Shown here in pieces: positions 53,198 through 62,608 of a stretch of DNA of 64,000 bases. The position numbers and the translations under genes are program-made. The notes beneath the pieces are model-generated. The model searched no databases. It was not told the origin of the DNA and saw only the letters and a program-made list of their open reading frames with translations. The stretch comes from Pseudomonas caspiana (GTDB lineage Bacteria; Pseudomonadota; Gammaproteobacteria; Pseudomonadales; Pseudomonadaceae). The stretch lies in contig NZ_LOHF01000026.1 of assembly GCF_002158995.1 (NCBI RefSeq), forward strand, positions 31,269 through 95,268. The letters run 5' to 3'. How positions within the stretch are numbered: position 1 is the first letter of the stretch; each line of letters starts with the position of its first letter.

Positions 53198-53587
53198 ATG
53201 CCCCAGTCAATCCTATGCAAGAACAGCAACGCCATCACTCCACCCGCCGGACACTACTCTCACCTGTCCATCGCCAATGGCTTCGTGATGATCAGCGGGC
53301 AATTACCGATCACTGCCGACGGGGCACATCTGGCGAATGCCTCGTTTGAAGATCAGACACGGCAAGTGTTGCTCAATCTGGACAGCTGTCTGGAGGCCGC
53401 AGGCATCAGCAGAAAACAGTTGGTGCAGGTTCGGGTGTACGTCACGAACATTGATCAGTGGCCGCTGTTCAATCGCCTCTACGGCGAATGGCTGGGTGAG
53501 CACCGTCCCGCCAGAGCCGTTGCAGGCGTTGCACAACTGCATTACGGCTGCGCTGTAGAAGTCGAAGCCATGGCCGTTGCGGCCTGA
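53198..53587 (+). CDS. RidA family enamine/imine deaminase
   Basis: ATG 53198 with AGAGAAG gives 129 residues: AGHYSHLSIANGFVMISGQL, then LEAAGISRKQLVQVRVYVTN and ARAVAGVAQLHYGCAVEVEA. The usual invariant Arg of RidA (RVY) is present. RidA hydrolyses reactive enamines released by PLP dehydratases, matching the dehydratase gene that follows 30 bases downstream. Confidence 0.85.
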   Translation: MPQSILCKNSNAITPPAGHYSHLSIANGFVMISGQLPITADGAHLANASFEDQTRQVLLNLDSCLEAAGISRKQLVQVRVYVTNIDQWPLFNRLYGEWLGEHRPARAVAGVAQLHYGCAVEVEAMAVAA

Positions 53588-53617
53588 CATTTTCATTTCG
53601 AGAAGGTGATAACCCAC

Positions 53618-54586
53618 GTGAACACATTAACGCTCCCCACCTATCAAGATGTTGAAGACGCCGCCTTACGCCTGGTTGGCCAGGCCAATCGCACGCCGGT
53701 CCTGACGTCGCGCACCGCAGACAGCCTGTTTGACGCGCAGGTTTTTTTTAAATGCGAAAACCTGCAGCGGGTAGGCGCCTTCAAGTTTCGCGGTGCTTTC
53801 AATGCCCTGGCCAAATTTGACGAGCAACAACGCAAGCGTGGAGTGGTGGCGTTTTCCTCTGGCAATCATGCTCAGGGCGTCGCCCTCGCCGCCCGGCTGC
53901 TGGGCATTCCGGCCACCATCGTCATGCCTCACGACGCGCCGCTTACGAAGATTGCAGCGACCCGTGAATACGGCGCAAACGTGGTGCTTTACAACCGCCA
54001 GACCGAAGATCGCGAAGCCATCGGCCGCGAACATTCCGAGCGTCTGGGCATGACCCTGATTCCACCTTACGATCATCCCGATGTGATTGCCGGACAGGGT
54101 ACGGCGGCCAAGGAGCTGTTCGAAGAAGTAGGCCCGCTGGATACGTTGCTGGTTTGCCTCGGTGGCGGCGGACTGCTTGCAGGCTCCGCACTGTCTACCC
54201 GCGCACTGTCACCGACCTGCAAGCTGTATGGCGTGGAACCGGAAGCCGGGAACGACGGGCAACGTTCGTTCCGCTCGGGAGAAATCGTCCGGATCGCCGT
54301 TCCAGATACCATCGCTGATGGCGCACAAACGCAGTATCTGGGCAACCACACCTTTCCGATCATTCGCCGTGACGTGGACGACATCCTCACGGTCTCCGAT
54401 ACGCAACTCATCGAGGCCATGCGTTTCTACGCCGAGCGAATGAAAATGGTCGTCGAACCCACTGGCTGCCTGAGCTTTGCCGCCGCACTGCAGATCAAAG
54501 ACCAGCTCAAAGGACAGAAAGTCGGAGTCCTGATCAGTGGCGGCAACGTCGATCTGCAACGCTATGCGGCGTTATTGGCGAAGTAG
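53618..54586 (+). CDS. PLP-dependent threonine/serine dehydratase family, GTG start
   Basis: GTG 53618 with AGAAGG gives 322 residues; the frame's earlier GTG at 53606 overlaps that site. PLP Lys in FKFRGAF, SSGNHAQG substrate loop and phosphate-binding GGGGLLAG are present. The length (no ACT domain) fits catabolic threonine dehydratase, serine racemase or threo-3-hydroxyaspartate ammonia-lyase. Its operon with a DauR-type regulator and RidA favours breakdown of a hydroxy- or D-amino acid. Confidence 0.8.
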   Translation: MNTLTLPTYQDVEDAALRLVGQANRTPVLTSRTADSLFDAQVFFKCENLQRVGAFKFRGAFNALAKFDEQQRKRGVVAFSSGNHAQGVALAARLLGIPATIVMPHDAPLTKIAATREYGANVVLYNRQTEDREAIGREHSERLGMTLIPPYDHPDVIAGQGTAAKELFEEVGPLDTLLVCLGGGGLLAGSALSTRALSPTCKLYGVEPEAGNDGQRSFRSGEIVRIAVPDTIADGAQTQYLGNHTFPIIRRDVDDILTVSDTQLIEAMRFYAERMKMVVEPTGCLSFAAALQIKDQLKGQKVGVLISGGNVDLQRYAALLAK

Positions 54587-54820
54587 ATCTGGATTGATGC
54601 CGGACAACTGGGTTGCTTTCCGAAACCCTGCATGCTGCGCGACAAAATGCCACAGCAGTAATTCAACTAGTTGTCTGACAACCGCCGAACGGTCATAGAT
54701 GGAGAAAACCAATTGTTCTAAAATGTTGCAATACCGGCAAGCGTACGCGGAATCGAACGTCAACGACATCATCAGTCGTCAACATCGAAGCCCGACGACT
54801 TGACCAGATTTATAAAAAGA

Positions 54821-54846
54821 AAAGCCCGTCATAGACGGGCTTTTTT
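54821..54846 (+). terminator. Intrinsic terminator
   Basis: AAAGCCCGTC pairs with GACGGGCTTT around a 3-base loop, followed by a T run. The 234 bases between the dehydratase stop and this hairpin hold no recognised gene; the interval 54587-54950 is otherwise empty. Confidence 0.85.
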
Positions 54847-54950
54847 CGTTTTCGGCATTTGTAGCCGAGCGCGCCATGAGCGCAAACGACGATTTCGGGC
54901 CAGCCCAACGGGCGCCCTACTGCACACTTTTAAAACTTGAGGCTACTACC

Positions 54951-55241
54951 ATGCTGCGACTCGTCATGATCTACCTGCTCCAATGGTTCAAACGTCTGGC
55001 TTCCAATGCGGTATCCCGCAACGGCAACAATGACACCTACACCGAGAACTTCTCGTCCCGTGAAGAGAATGACGGCGGCCGCTGGACATTCGTGACCATT
55101 TTCATCGTGTTCACCCTGAGCATCTACTCCTTGGCGGGCCTGGGCTACTACGCCAAGGTGCATGTCTGGGACGGTTTCACCGAAGCAGAAAAAAACAACA
55201 TCGCCCAGGCCATGGTCGTTGCCAGCCAGAACCTGAACTAA
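54951..55241 (+). CDS. Small membrane protein (96 aa)
   Basis: ATG 54951 (MLRLVMIYLLQWFKRLASNA) is favoured over the upstream frame start at 54876. A short amphipathic start is followed by a charged region and one transmembrane helix (FVTIFIVFTLSIYSLAGLGY), then a soluble tail (EKNNIAQAMVVASQNLN). Convergent with the SDR gene, 9 bases apart. No family is recognised. Confidence 0.55.
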   Translation: MLRLVMIYLLQWFKRLASNAVSRNGNNDTYTENFSSREENDGGRWTFVTIFIVFTLSIYSLAGLGYYAKVHVWDGFTEAEKNNIAQAMVVASQNLN

Positions 55242-55250
55242 ACCTGTGAC

Positions 55251-56015
55251 CTAGCCGCGACCAACGAACGGCATGTTAGTGGCCATAACGGTCATGTTCA
55301 GCACGTTGGTCGACAGCGGCAAGCCCGCCATGTAACGCACCGCGTCGGCAACTTCCTTGACGTCCATCATCGGCTCCACGGCGGTCTGCCCGTTGGCCTG
55401 TCGTACGCCGGTGGTCATGCGTGCCGCGAGTTCGGTCAAGGCATTACCGATGTCGATCTGACCGCAGGCAATGTTGTATTCACGCCCGTCCAGTGCAAAC
55501 GTTTTGGTCAACCCGAGCACAGCGTGTTTGCTCGCTGTATAAGGCGAGCTGAATGGACGTGGCGTGTGGGCGGAAATCGAGCCGTTGTTGATGATCCGGC
55601 CACCCTGCGGCACCTGCCTGCGCATCAGCCCGAACGCGGCGCGGGCGCAAAGAAAGACCCCAGTCACGTTGGTGTTGATCACGTTCAGCCACTTGTCGAC
55701 GTCAAGCTCATCCACCGGCACGGCCGGAGCACCCACACCGGCGTTGTTGAACAACACGTCCAGGCGGCCATAAGCCTCTTCAATCTTCGTAAACAGCGCA
55801 TCGACGCTCGCTGGATCACGCACGTCAGTGGACACTGCGATGGCCTTGCCACCCGCCTCGCTAATAACCGCCGCCAATTCGTCGAGCGGCTCCTGACGAC
55901 GCCCCGCCAGCACCAGGCTGTAGCCATCCTTCAGGAAACCCAACGCAACAGCACGACCAATGCCGCTGCCTGCGCCCGTGACAAGTGCGACCTTTGAAGC
56001 GTTGGTGCTGGTCAT
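55251..56015 (-). CDS. Short-chain dehydrogenase/reductase (SDR)
   Basis: ATG 56015 with GGAGGAG gives 254 residues. Classic SDR motifs are present in order: TGAGSGIGRA (cofactor), NNAGVG, Ser in NNGSISAH and YTASK catalytic pair (Tyr-x3-Lys). The enzyme is an NAD(P)-dependent oxidoreductase of unknown substrate. It ends 9 bases from the convergent membrane protein gene. Confidence 0.85.
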   Translation of the reverse strand: MTSTNASKVALVTGAGSGIGRAVALGFLKDGYSLVLAGRRQEPLDELAAVISEAGGKAIAVSTDVRDPASVDALFTKIEEAYGRLDVLFNNAGVGAPAVPVDELDVDKWLNVINTNVTGVFLCARAAFGLMRRQVPQGGRIINNGSISAHTPRPFSSPYTASKHAVLGLTKTFALDGREYNIACGQIDIGNALTELAARMTTGVRQANGQTAVEPMMDVKEVADAVRYMAGLPLSTNVLNMTVMATNMPFVGRG

Positions 56016-56105
56016 TCTGGTGCTCCTCCTGATTTTAAAAGTGCGGATAGCACAAGAGATTACCCGGCCCTGCTGACTCCGCGCCATCAAGTTGCAAACA
56101 CATGA

Positions 56106-56181
56106 TCTGTAGGAGCTGCCGAAGGCTGCGATCGCGGTGTGTCAGACTGAATGCCTCGCAGCCTTCGGCAGCTCCTACAGA
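56106..56181. repeat. REP-type 26-bp perfect inverted repeat
   Basis: A 26-base arm (56106-56131, TCTGTAGGAGCTGCCGAAGG...) and its exact inverse (56156-56181) are separated by 24 bases. This is a known Pseudomonas extragenic palindrome type. It lies in the 315-base gap 56016-56330 before fkbP, which shows no gene. Confidence 0.85.
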
Positions 56182-56330
56182 TAATGCATTACATGCAGTA
56201 GTTTGCATGTTGAGTGTAGGAGCGCTTTAGCGGGGGTGGCATTCAATGCCGATTAACTCATCAAACCCTTGCACCACTGACGCGTTCCTGAGAAAAAGCC
56301 GTCCTTGTCGCTTTATTAGAGAGAAACACC

Positions 56331-56672
56331 ATGAACAACGAATTGCTGATCACAGACATCCGCACCGGTGACGGCAAGGAAGTCGTCAAAGGCGCGCTGA
56401 TCACCACCCAATACACCGGCAAACTGGAAGACGGCACCGTGTTCGACTCCTCCCATGAACGCGGCAAGCCTTTCCAGTGCGTGATCGGCACCGGGCGCGT
56501 TATCAAAGGTTGGGATCAAGGCTTGATGGGCATGAAAGTCGGCGGCATCCGCACCCTGTTCGTGCCTGCGCATCTGGCGTACGGCGATCGGCAAATGGGC
56601 GCGCATATCAAACCGGGGTCTGATTTGTATTTTGAGATTGAATTGCTGGAGGTTTTGACTCGGGATGATTGA
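56331..56672 (+). CDS. FKBP-type peptidyl-prolyl isomerase
   Basis: The 113-residue protein is a complete single FKBP domain: ALITTQYTGKLEDGTVFDSS, FQCVIGTGRVIKGWDQGLMG and HLAYGDRQMGAHIKPGSDL. It speeds proline isomerisation. There is no signal peptide, so it acts in the cytoplasm. A GAGAGAA site precedes the ATG. Confidence 0.92.
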   Translation: MNNELLITDIRTGDGKEVVKGALITTQYTGKLEDGTVFDSSHERGKPFQCVIGTGRVIKGWDQGLMGMKVGGIRTLFVPAHLAYGDRQMGAHIKPGSDLYFEIELLEVLTRDD

Positions 56673-56747
56673 GAGATCAATAGCGGAGCAGTGAAGGCAA
56701 GGCACGCGCTCGATAAGTTATTTCACTGCAACTCGAGGTCGCCGGCT

Positions 56748-57824
56748 TCAATCCACATACCTCACATACTGCGCCATCAAATTTGGGCGTCGAAAAGTGT
56801 CGATGTCATCAATGCTGTCCAGCAAATGGTCCAGATGCTGTTTGTACGTCGCGTCGTCCATATCGATCCAGAAGCGCGGCGGCCGGCCGGTTTGCTGGTC
56901 GTAGGCGGAGGTGGTGGGATCGAGGTGGCGAAACTCCTCGTAACGCGGCAACTCCGGCAGCGGACCACTGGTGTCCATGTAGTTCTGAATGAAATCCCAT
57001 AGCGCGCAGGGCATTTGCCAGCGGTTATCCAGGTTTACCAAGGCGGAGAAGTCGATCACGATGTCGCGGTAACGATGGGCGAGAAACAGCACATGGTTCT
57101 GCCGCTCTGCCACGGAAACGATGTAAGCATCGAACTCATAAAATGGGGCCGTCAGTTCGCCGATAGTGCCGTTCTTTTTGTATTCGCCGTTATTTTTGTA
57201 ATCGAACAGGGTGACAAGACCGGTACGACGATTCAGTTCCCAGATGGGGCCTCGAGAGGGCTTAACCCAGAGTCTGGGGAATTTGTGGATGACGAGGGAT
57301 CCTATGGCCCAGCAGAGAAGAGGAATTCCCAAAAGCCATGAGAATAAATATCCGACCATGTCTGTCGCTACTTCAATCCAGGGGTCACTCAAGTAAAAAG
57401 CTGCAGTTCCTAAGGTCATCAGCGCAGGAATAATGCCGACTAGGAAAAAACCTTTGCCGAATATCAAAATATACAACCAAAACTGCGATCTGGTGGACCA
57501 AAGTGAAAACCTGAATCGCTGATGATCATGTCGATCATGAAAGTCCACGTGCTCATAAGGAGCTGGCACATAGATGCCTGCCGCCTTTTTATCCTCTCGT
57601 TCTTTGCGCATCTGTTCCTGAAACCGCAATTTATCCGGTGCTCTCTCCCGCAAAAAGTCATCGGGAGCAATGTCTAGCGTGTACCCCCATGGCAAGCGGC
57701 GTTTGCCGATGCGTTTTAACCAGGAGCGCTCTGCTGAAGGCAGTTGATCGGGGATCTTGTCCGGGCGGTATGCTGTCAGGGCGTAGTAAGGTATTTCACT
57801 ACAGCTAGTCGTTATCGGTTTCAA
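56748..57824 (-). CDS. Membrane protein, second tandem copy next to T6SS effector (possible immunity)
   Basis: A 358-residue paralogue of the preceding gene, resembling DUF6708-type proteins. The cytoplasmic N-part holds VPAPYEHVDFHDRHDHQRFR, two hydrophobic segments follow (LILIFGKGFFLVG-like ILIFGKGFFLVGIIPALMTL and LFSWLLGIPLLCWAIGSLVI), then WVKPSRGPIWELNRRTGLV and a long C-terminal part. Its start overlaps the stop of copy one by 4 bases. It ends the operon. Immunity to the neighbouring pore-like effector is inferred from position and membrane location; a second effector is the alternative. Confidence 0.6.
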   Translation of the reverse strand: MKPITTSCSEIPYYALTAYRPDKIPDQLPSAERSWLKRIGKRRLPWGYTLDIAPDDFLRERAPDKLRFQEQMRKEREDKKAAGIYVPAPYEHVDFHDRHDHQRFRFSLWSTRSQFWLYILIFGKGFFLVGIIPALMTLGTAAFYLSDPWIEVATDMVGYLFSWLLGIPLLCWAIGSLVIHKFPRLWVKPSRGPIWELNRRTGLVTLFDYKNNGEYKKNGTIGELTAPFYEFDAYIVSVAERQNHVLFLAHRYRDIVIDFSALVNLDNRWQMPCALWDFIQNYMDTSGPLPELPRYEEFRHLDPTTSAYDQQTGRPPRFWIDMDDATYKQHLDHLLDSIDDIDTFRRPNLMAQYVRYVD

Positions 57825-58891
57825 TCCACATACCGAACATACTGCGCCATCAGGTTTGGCCGCTGAAAAGTGTCGATGTCATCAATGCTGTCCAGCAAAT
57901 GGTCCAGATGCTGTTTATACGTTGCGTCATCCATATCGATCCATAAACGCGGCGGACGCCCGGTTTGCTGGTCGTAGGCGGCGGTCGTGGGATCGAGGTG
58001 GCGGAACTCTTCGTAACGCGGCAACTCCGGCAGCGGACCACTGGTGTCCATGTAGTTCTGCAGAAAATCCCACAGCGCGCAGGGCATTTGCCAGCGGTTA
58101 TCCAGGTTTACCAGGGCGGAGAAGTCGATCACGATGTCGCGGTAACGATGTGCGAGAAACAGTACGTGGTTCATCGAGCCCTGCCGCTCTGCCACGGAAA
58201 CGATGTAAGCATCGAACTCATAAAATGGGGCCGTCAGTTCGCCGATAGTGCCGTTCTTTTTGTATTCGCCGTTATTGTTGTAGTCGAATACCGTTACGAG
58301 ACCGGTGCGACGATTCAACTCCCAGATGGGTCCACGTGAGGGTTTAACCCAGAGCTTTGGAAATTTGTGGATGACGAGAGACCCTATGGCCCAGCAAAAT
58401 AGAGGTACTCCTAGAAACCAAGAGAAAAAGCCTTTCATCAAATCGAATGTAACAACTATCCATGGTTCTGGATCTAGATATCCTACTGAAATGAGAGCAA
58501 ACAGTGATGGCACAATCCCAACCAGAAACAACCCTTTACCAAACATCAAAAGATATAGCCAAAACTGCGATTTTTTAGACCACAACGAAAACCTGAACCG
58601 CTGATGATCATGTCGATCATGAAAGTCTACGTGCTCGTATGGGGCGGGCACATAGGCTCCTACGGCTTTCTTGACTCCTCGCTCTTTATCCATCTGTTCG
58701 CGGAATCGCAAGTTACTAGGCGAACGCTTGCGTATGAAATTATCAGGGGCAATATCCAGCGTCTCTCCCCATGGCAAGCGTCGTTTACCAAAGCGTTTCA
58801 ACCAGGATCGCCCTTCCGAAGGCAATTGATCGGGGATCTTGTCCGAGCGATAGGCTGTCGGGGCGTAGTAGGAAGTCTGATCTGTCATCAT
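57821..58891 (-). CDS. Membrane protein, first tandem copy next to T6SS effector (possible immunity)
   Basis: This 356-residue protein overlaps the effector stop by 4 bases and shares the layout of the next gene; aligned positions are offset by 1073 bp. C-terminal ~170 residues differ at only about seven sites plus a 3-residue indel (GSM present here). The hydrophobic segment differs strongly (ALISVGYLDPEPWIVVTFDL against TLGTAAFYLSDPWIEVATDM). This pattern suggests duplication with change focused on the membrane part. Immunity is the favoured role but unproven. Confidence 0.6.
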   Translation of the reverse strand: MMTDQTSYYAPTAYRSDKIPDQLPSEGRSWLKRFGKRRLPWGETLDIAPDNFIRKRSPSNLRFREQMDKERGVKKAVGAYVPAPYEHVDFHDRHDHQRFRFSLWSKKSQFWLYLLMFGKGLFLVGIVPSLFALISVGYLDPEPWIVVTFDLMKGFFSWFLGVPLFCWAIGSLVIHKFPKLWVKPSRGPIWELNRRTGLVTVFDYNNNGEYKKNGTIGELTAPFYEFDAYIVSVAERQGSMNHVLFLAHRYRDIVIDFSALVNLDNRWQMPCALWDFLQNYMDTSGPLPELPRYEEFRHLDPTTAAYDQQTGRPPRLWIDMDDATYKQHLDHLLDSIDDIDTFQRPNLMAQYVRYVD

Positions 58892-61800
58892 TGTTCAGTC
58901 TTCGCTCTGTGTTCGGTTTCATCCGCCCAGAACAGACGCGCGGTATTTTCAAAGTCAGGCCGTGTGTAAGGCGGGCCGAAAGGTGTCGGGTCTTTGGGCG
59001 GTGGTGCTGGGAAGACCCAGGTATGTGGCCCATCATTAACCGAGAACTGCGCCCGAACGCGCCAGACGTGATAGAGGGCGGGAAGGTTCGCCTGCGGCTC
59101 TGCCGGGTAGGAGTTGGGAGTACTAACGAAAATCTCTAGAGCATCCGGCCATAGGCGATGACACGTAGGCTGAGTGACAGAGTATGAACTGTTCTGGACA
59201 GTGTGCCCGCCATAACCATCGTAAAAGCTCTCGACTCGCTCTAGGGCGCAAAAAGCCGCGATTCCCGGTTGACCTAACCCATTCATGAGACCAGAAAGAT
59301 TGCTTTCAATGCGGATCCGAGTATTAGCGCTGCGCACCTCAAACGGTACCGAATCCCGGAAATCAAGTTTGGCGTTGGGCTTGAAGTCAGGGTTACGGTC
59401 GATGCTGATTCGGATGTTGGCCAGCAGGCTGACCAGATAATGAAAGGCCCTCTGTGGATCACTCAGGTGCTCGGCTATGTTGTGTGGATCCGTGCCAAAT
59501 GGACCTTTTTTTAGCCAGTCCTTGAGGGAACTACTGCTGAGCAAGTAGACCACCAAAACGCCAACAACAATTAGAAAAAGGCTAATCCATCCCGCTGGCG
59601 ACAGACCGAGAAATAAACTGCTTCCGACGATAAAGTTACTCGCCGTACCAACAAAACCACCCGTTGCCATGAGCAGATAGCCGATATAACCATTGTCGTC
59701 CCATTGGTAGGAATACCAGGCTTCATGGAGGCTAATGCCAGAAAAAATAAGCCCGGCACCGATCTGCGCAAATAGACGAGCACTGAACTCTTTGACGAGG
59801 TATTCACTTAACGGCCCCAGAAGCCGCTCGGCCGACGCTTCAGAAATGGTAAGCAACGTCTTACGTCCTGCTGCCAAGACAGATTTGCTACCCGATAGCC
59901 TCACTGTCAGTGCCTCCATAGCAATGATGAGATCAAATCCTGCGCCAACGATTCCAGCGGCCGCCCTGTACTTGCCTTTTTCTCGGCTAGTTTGTGAATA
60001 AGCCTCCAACTCATTCCTCAAATTCCAAAGCTCCAGCGCCACCACGGCCCCCGCAAACGGAACCGAATTCAACACTTTGAAAAACCCGTTACTGCGTAGC
60101 CCATTGAGCTGCTTCGCCGCCTTCTCTATCGCGCTAGCCCTTTCCGCCGTATCCGCTGCGCTATCCATCAACTCTTTCTGCCACGCCTCATTGAAACGCT
60201 GATTCGCGCCACGCACCGATATTGCGGTGGGATGTTGCCCTGGCATGCCAAGCACCTTTCGGTCAGGCGAGAGTATTACGGGCTGCTCGGCGTAGCCGTG
60301 TCGCTCAGCTGGACTTTTCATGACCCCGTTTTGATTGCGATATACCCCATACGTCTGGGCAGAACGGTTGGGCTGCTCGGGCAAGTCGTCCAGACCGAAA
60401 ACGTAGTATTCCTTGTGATGGGCCTCGGCACGGGCAAGGAAATGCAGGTCGCCAAAGGTGTCAGGCAGCATGCTGCGCAGCTGTGCAACGCCCCGCCGTT
60501 GTATCGCAGTACTTGCACGCCAAGGTGTGGAAGATTGCCGGGTACCTGCCTGCTTCGCTTTATGTAAAGCCTGCTCGGCAGCTTCGACAGCGCCTTGCAG
60601 GTTTTCATGGACAGCAATGAGTGCCCCAGCGGCACCTTTAGCAGCTGTCGTGAGCGTGGAATTGAGATTGCCGCTTTTAAGCAACGTCGCCAGGAACAGG
60701 CTGTTGATATCGCCGGGGCTTGTAGGTGGAAAAAAGTTGCTCCGCCCGATTATCGCTAGTTCAGTGGCGCGAAACTGTCCGTCGCCCTGATTGACTTCAG
60801 GGGTACTGGGCGGCTGATAAGGAGCGTTGAGGTCCTGCTGCTCGACATCCGGCCAAAGCATCCGGTGCAGCGGATGCTCTGGATCGTTGACGACTTTAGC
60901 GAGCCAGCGCTGACCGGCGCTCTCTTTCGGACTGTAAAGACTGAGCAGGGTTACGGCATCAGTAATGTCGCCACTGACCGCCAATGGATCGTAAGCCGCT
61001 GGGCGCAACGCCAGCGTGACGAACATCTGGCTGATGAAGTACAGAGAAGCCGCGTATTTGAACCCGTCCTGGCTCGCGTAATCAGCAAGGCTCTGCTCGG
61101 TATGCGGCTGTTGCAGGCACTCACAGAGCAGCGACTGGCTCATTTCCAGGCTGCGCCACACCTGGGTGCGCTCGCCGGTAGCGGTAAAGCGATTGATGTC
61201 CAGCCGCCCTTGCTCTTTGAGATGCTCCAGTTGTTGATGCATCGGGTTTTTCAGGCCGCCAATGGACACGGGCACGATCAACTGCTGTACCAGCAGCGCG
61301 CTGCCGTGATGACCGTACTGTTGCGCCCGAGCGCCACACAACTCCAGTAACTGCTGTTGCTCCTGAATACGGGTGTTCAAATGCCGCATTCGGTAATGCG
61401 CGTCTTCAAGCATTACGCCGTAGAGGTGTCGGGTACGAGCATTCGATAGGACGTCCTCGGCGGGCGGATGAGGCTCCCATAATCCGCTGTTGTGTTCGGC
61501 CTCCGGCTCAACGATTTGCTCCAGACGCTGCGCCCAGGCTCCTGTTTCGAGGCGTTGCTGACGATAGGCGGCCTTCCCGTCTTCACACGCTTGAACGTGC
61601 TGCCGCGCAGCCTTGAAAGCAGTAGCCAGAAACTGCCCACTCAGGTCACACAAATACTGGGCGGGCTGATCGAGCATCCATTCCAAACCAATCTGCCGCC
61701 CGCGTTGCGGCGCTGGAACCGACACCGGGAAAGCATGCTGCCTGAGGTTCAACCAGGTGGTATGAGCAGCACTCGTTTCAGACTGGCTGATGACGTCAAA

Positions 61801-62607
61801 CGCATCGAAGGCGCTGAACGCTTCAAGCATGGCCATACCATCGGGCTTGTCCTGAAAGCGACGGTTGGAGGCATCTTGCGCCACCCTGAGGTCGGGTCGT
61901 TGGCAGCGTTGTTTACGCAGTGCCGGATCCTGCTCGAGACGTTTGAGTCGCGCATGGTTGAGCTGCACTTCGCTAAAGCATAATTCGGCTTCAACGCGCT
62001 TATTGTTCCAGTTGGCGGGCAACCAGATGTCGTCCAGTCCCTTGCCCGTGGCTAGCCGGGCATCATCGGCGTATTCGCCCTCAATGCGGAACCTGTCCAG
62101 ATCGATGTCGTGATAGGTGGTGCCTTCGTCCGTGACATGAACTTCCAGTTCGCGCCATAGGCGATTACCGAGGAACACATAAATATAACCGGCACGGCAT
62201 AGCACCGGCGTACCGTGGTCATGGGCACTGTTGGTTCCGGGCAGCGCCACGAATGGCAATATCGGGACGATCTGGTTGTGCTGCTGATCCAGTTGCCGGA
62301 CTGTGATGCCGACGTCAGGCAGCGGTAACAGAATCGGTGGGCCGCACTCTGAGTCAACCTCAAGCATCATCCGATGTCGGGGTTCACCGCTCCAGTCCCA
62401 GACATGCAACATGCTCGGCGCACACATGAACGCCGTAATGGTTTCCGGACAGTCCTGAGCGGTCAGCGCATCCAGTCGTTTGTCGCTGTCGCGCTCATAA
62501 AAAGCCAGGCGCTGGCTCGCAGGATGATCATTACCAACCACCTGAACGATGAGTTTGTTGATTTCACAGCAAGGGCCACGGCTCAGATCGCCGACGTTGT
62601 GCGACAT
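58888..62607 (-). CDS. VasX-like T6SS effector with hydrophobic C-terminal region
   Basis: From ATG 62607 (AGGAAAA site) the product has 1239 residues. The N-terminal ~230 residues resemble the VasX N-terminal region of BTH_I2691-family effectors (GPCCEINKLIVQVVG; CRAGYIYVFLGNRLWRELEV). The middle is helical and soluble. Residues ~881-1025 hold about four hydrophobic segments (AAAGIVGAGFDLIIAMEAL, AQIGAGLIFSGI, IGYLLMATGGFVGTASNFIV, WISLFLIVVGVLVVYLL), fitting a pore former. A soluble ~200-residue tail follows. It lies after vgrG and a DUF4123 adaptor, one base past the adaptor stop. Confidence 0.75.
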   Translation of the reverse strand: MSHNVGDLSRGPCCEINKLIVQVVGNDHPASQRLAFYERDSDKRLDALTAQDCPETITAFMCAPSMLHVWDWSGEPRHRMMLEVDSECGPPILLPLPDVGITVRQLDQQHNQIVPILPFVALPGTNSAHDHGTPVLCRAGYIYVFLGNRLWRELEVHVTDEGTTYHDIDLDRFRIEGEYADDARLATGKGLDDIWLPANWNNKRVEAELCFSEVQLNHARLKRLEQDPALRKQRCQRPDLRVAQDASNRRFQDKPDGMAMLEAFSAFDAFDVISQSETSAAHTTWLNLRQHAFPVSVPAPQRGRQIGLEWMLDQPAQYLCDLSGQFLATAFKAARQHVQACEDGKAAYRQQRLETGAWAQRLEQIVEPEAEHNSGLWEPHPPAEDVLSNARTRHLYGVMLEDAHYRMRHLNTRIQEQQQLLELCGARAQQYGHHGSALLVQQLIVPVSIGGLKNPMHQQLEHLKEQGRLDINRFTATGERTQVWRSLEMSQSLLCECLQQPHTEQSLADYASQDGFKYAASLYFISQMFVTLALRPAAYDPLAVSGDITDAVTLLSLYSPKESAGQRWLAKVVNDPEHPLHRMLWPDVEQQDLNAPYQPPSTPEVNQGDGQFRATELAIIGRSNFFPPTSPGDINSLFLATLLKSGNLNSTLTTAAKGAAGALIAVHENLQGAVEAAEQALHKAKQAGTRQSSTPWRASTAIQRRGVAQLRSMLPDTFGDLHFLARAEAHHKEYYVFGLDDLPEQPNRSAQTYGVYRNQNGVMKSPAERHGYAEQPVILSPDRKVLGMPGQHPTAISVRGANQRFNEAWQKELMDSAADTAERASAIEKAAKQLNGLRSNGFFKVLNSVPFAGAVVALELWNLRNELEAYSQTSREKGKYRAAAGIVGAGFDLIIAMEALTVRLSGSKSVLAAGRKTLLTISEASAERLLGPLSEYLVKEFSARLFAQIGAGLIFSGISLHEAWYSYQWDDNGYIGYLLMATGGFVGTASNFIVGSSLFLGLSPAGWISLFLIVVGVLVVYLLSSSSLKDWLKKGPFGTDPHNIAEHLSDPQRAFHYLVSLLANIRISIDRNPDFKPNAKLDFRDSVPFEVRSANTRIRIESNLSGLMNGLGQPGIAAFCALERVESFYDGYGGHTVQNSSYSVTQPTCHRLWPDALEIFVSTPNSYPAEPQANLPALYHVWRVRAQFSVNDGPHTWVFPAPPPKDPTPFGPPYTRPDFENTARLFWADETEHRAKTEQ

Positions 62608-62608
62608 C

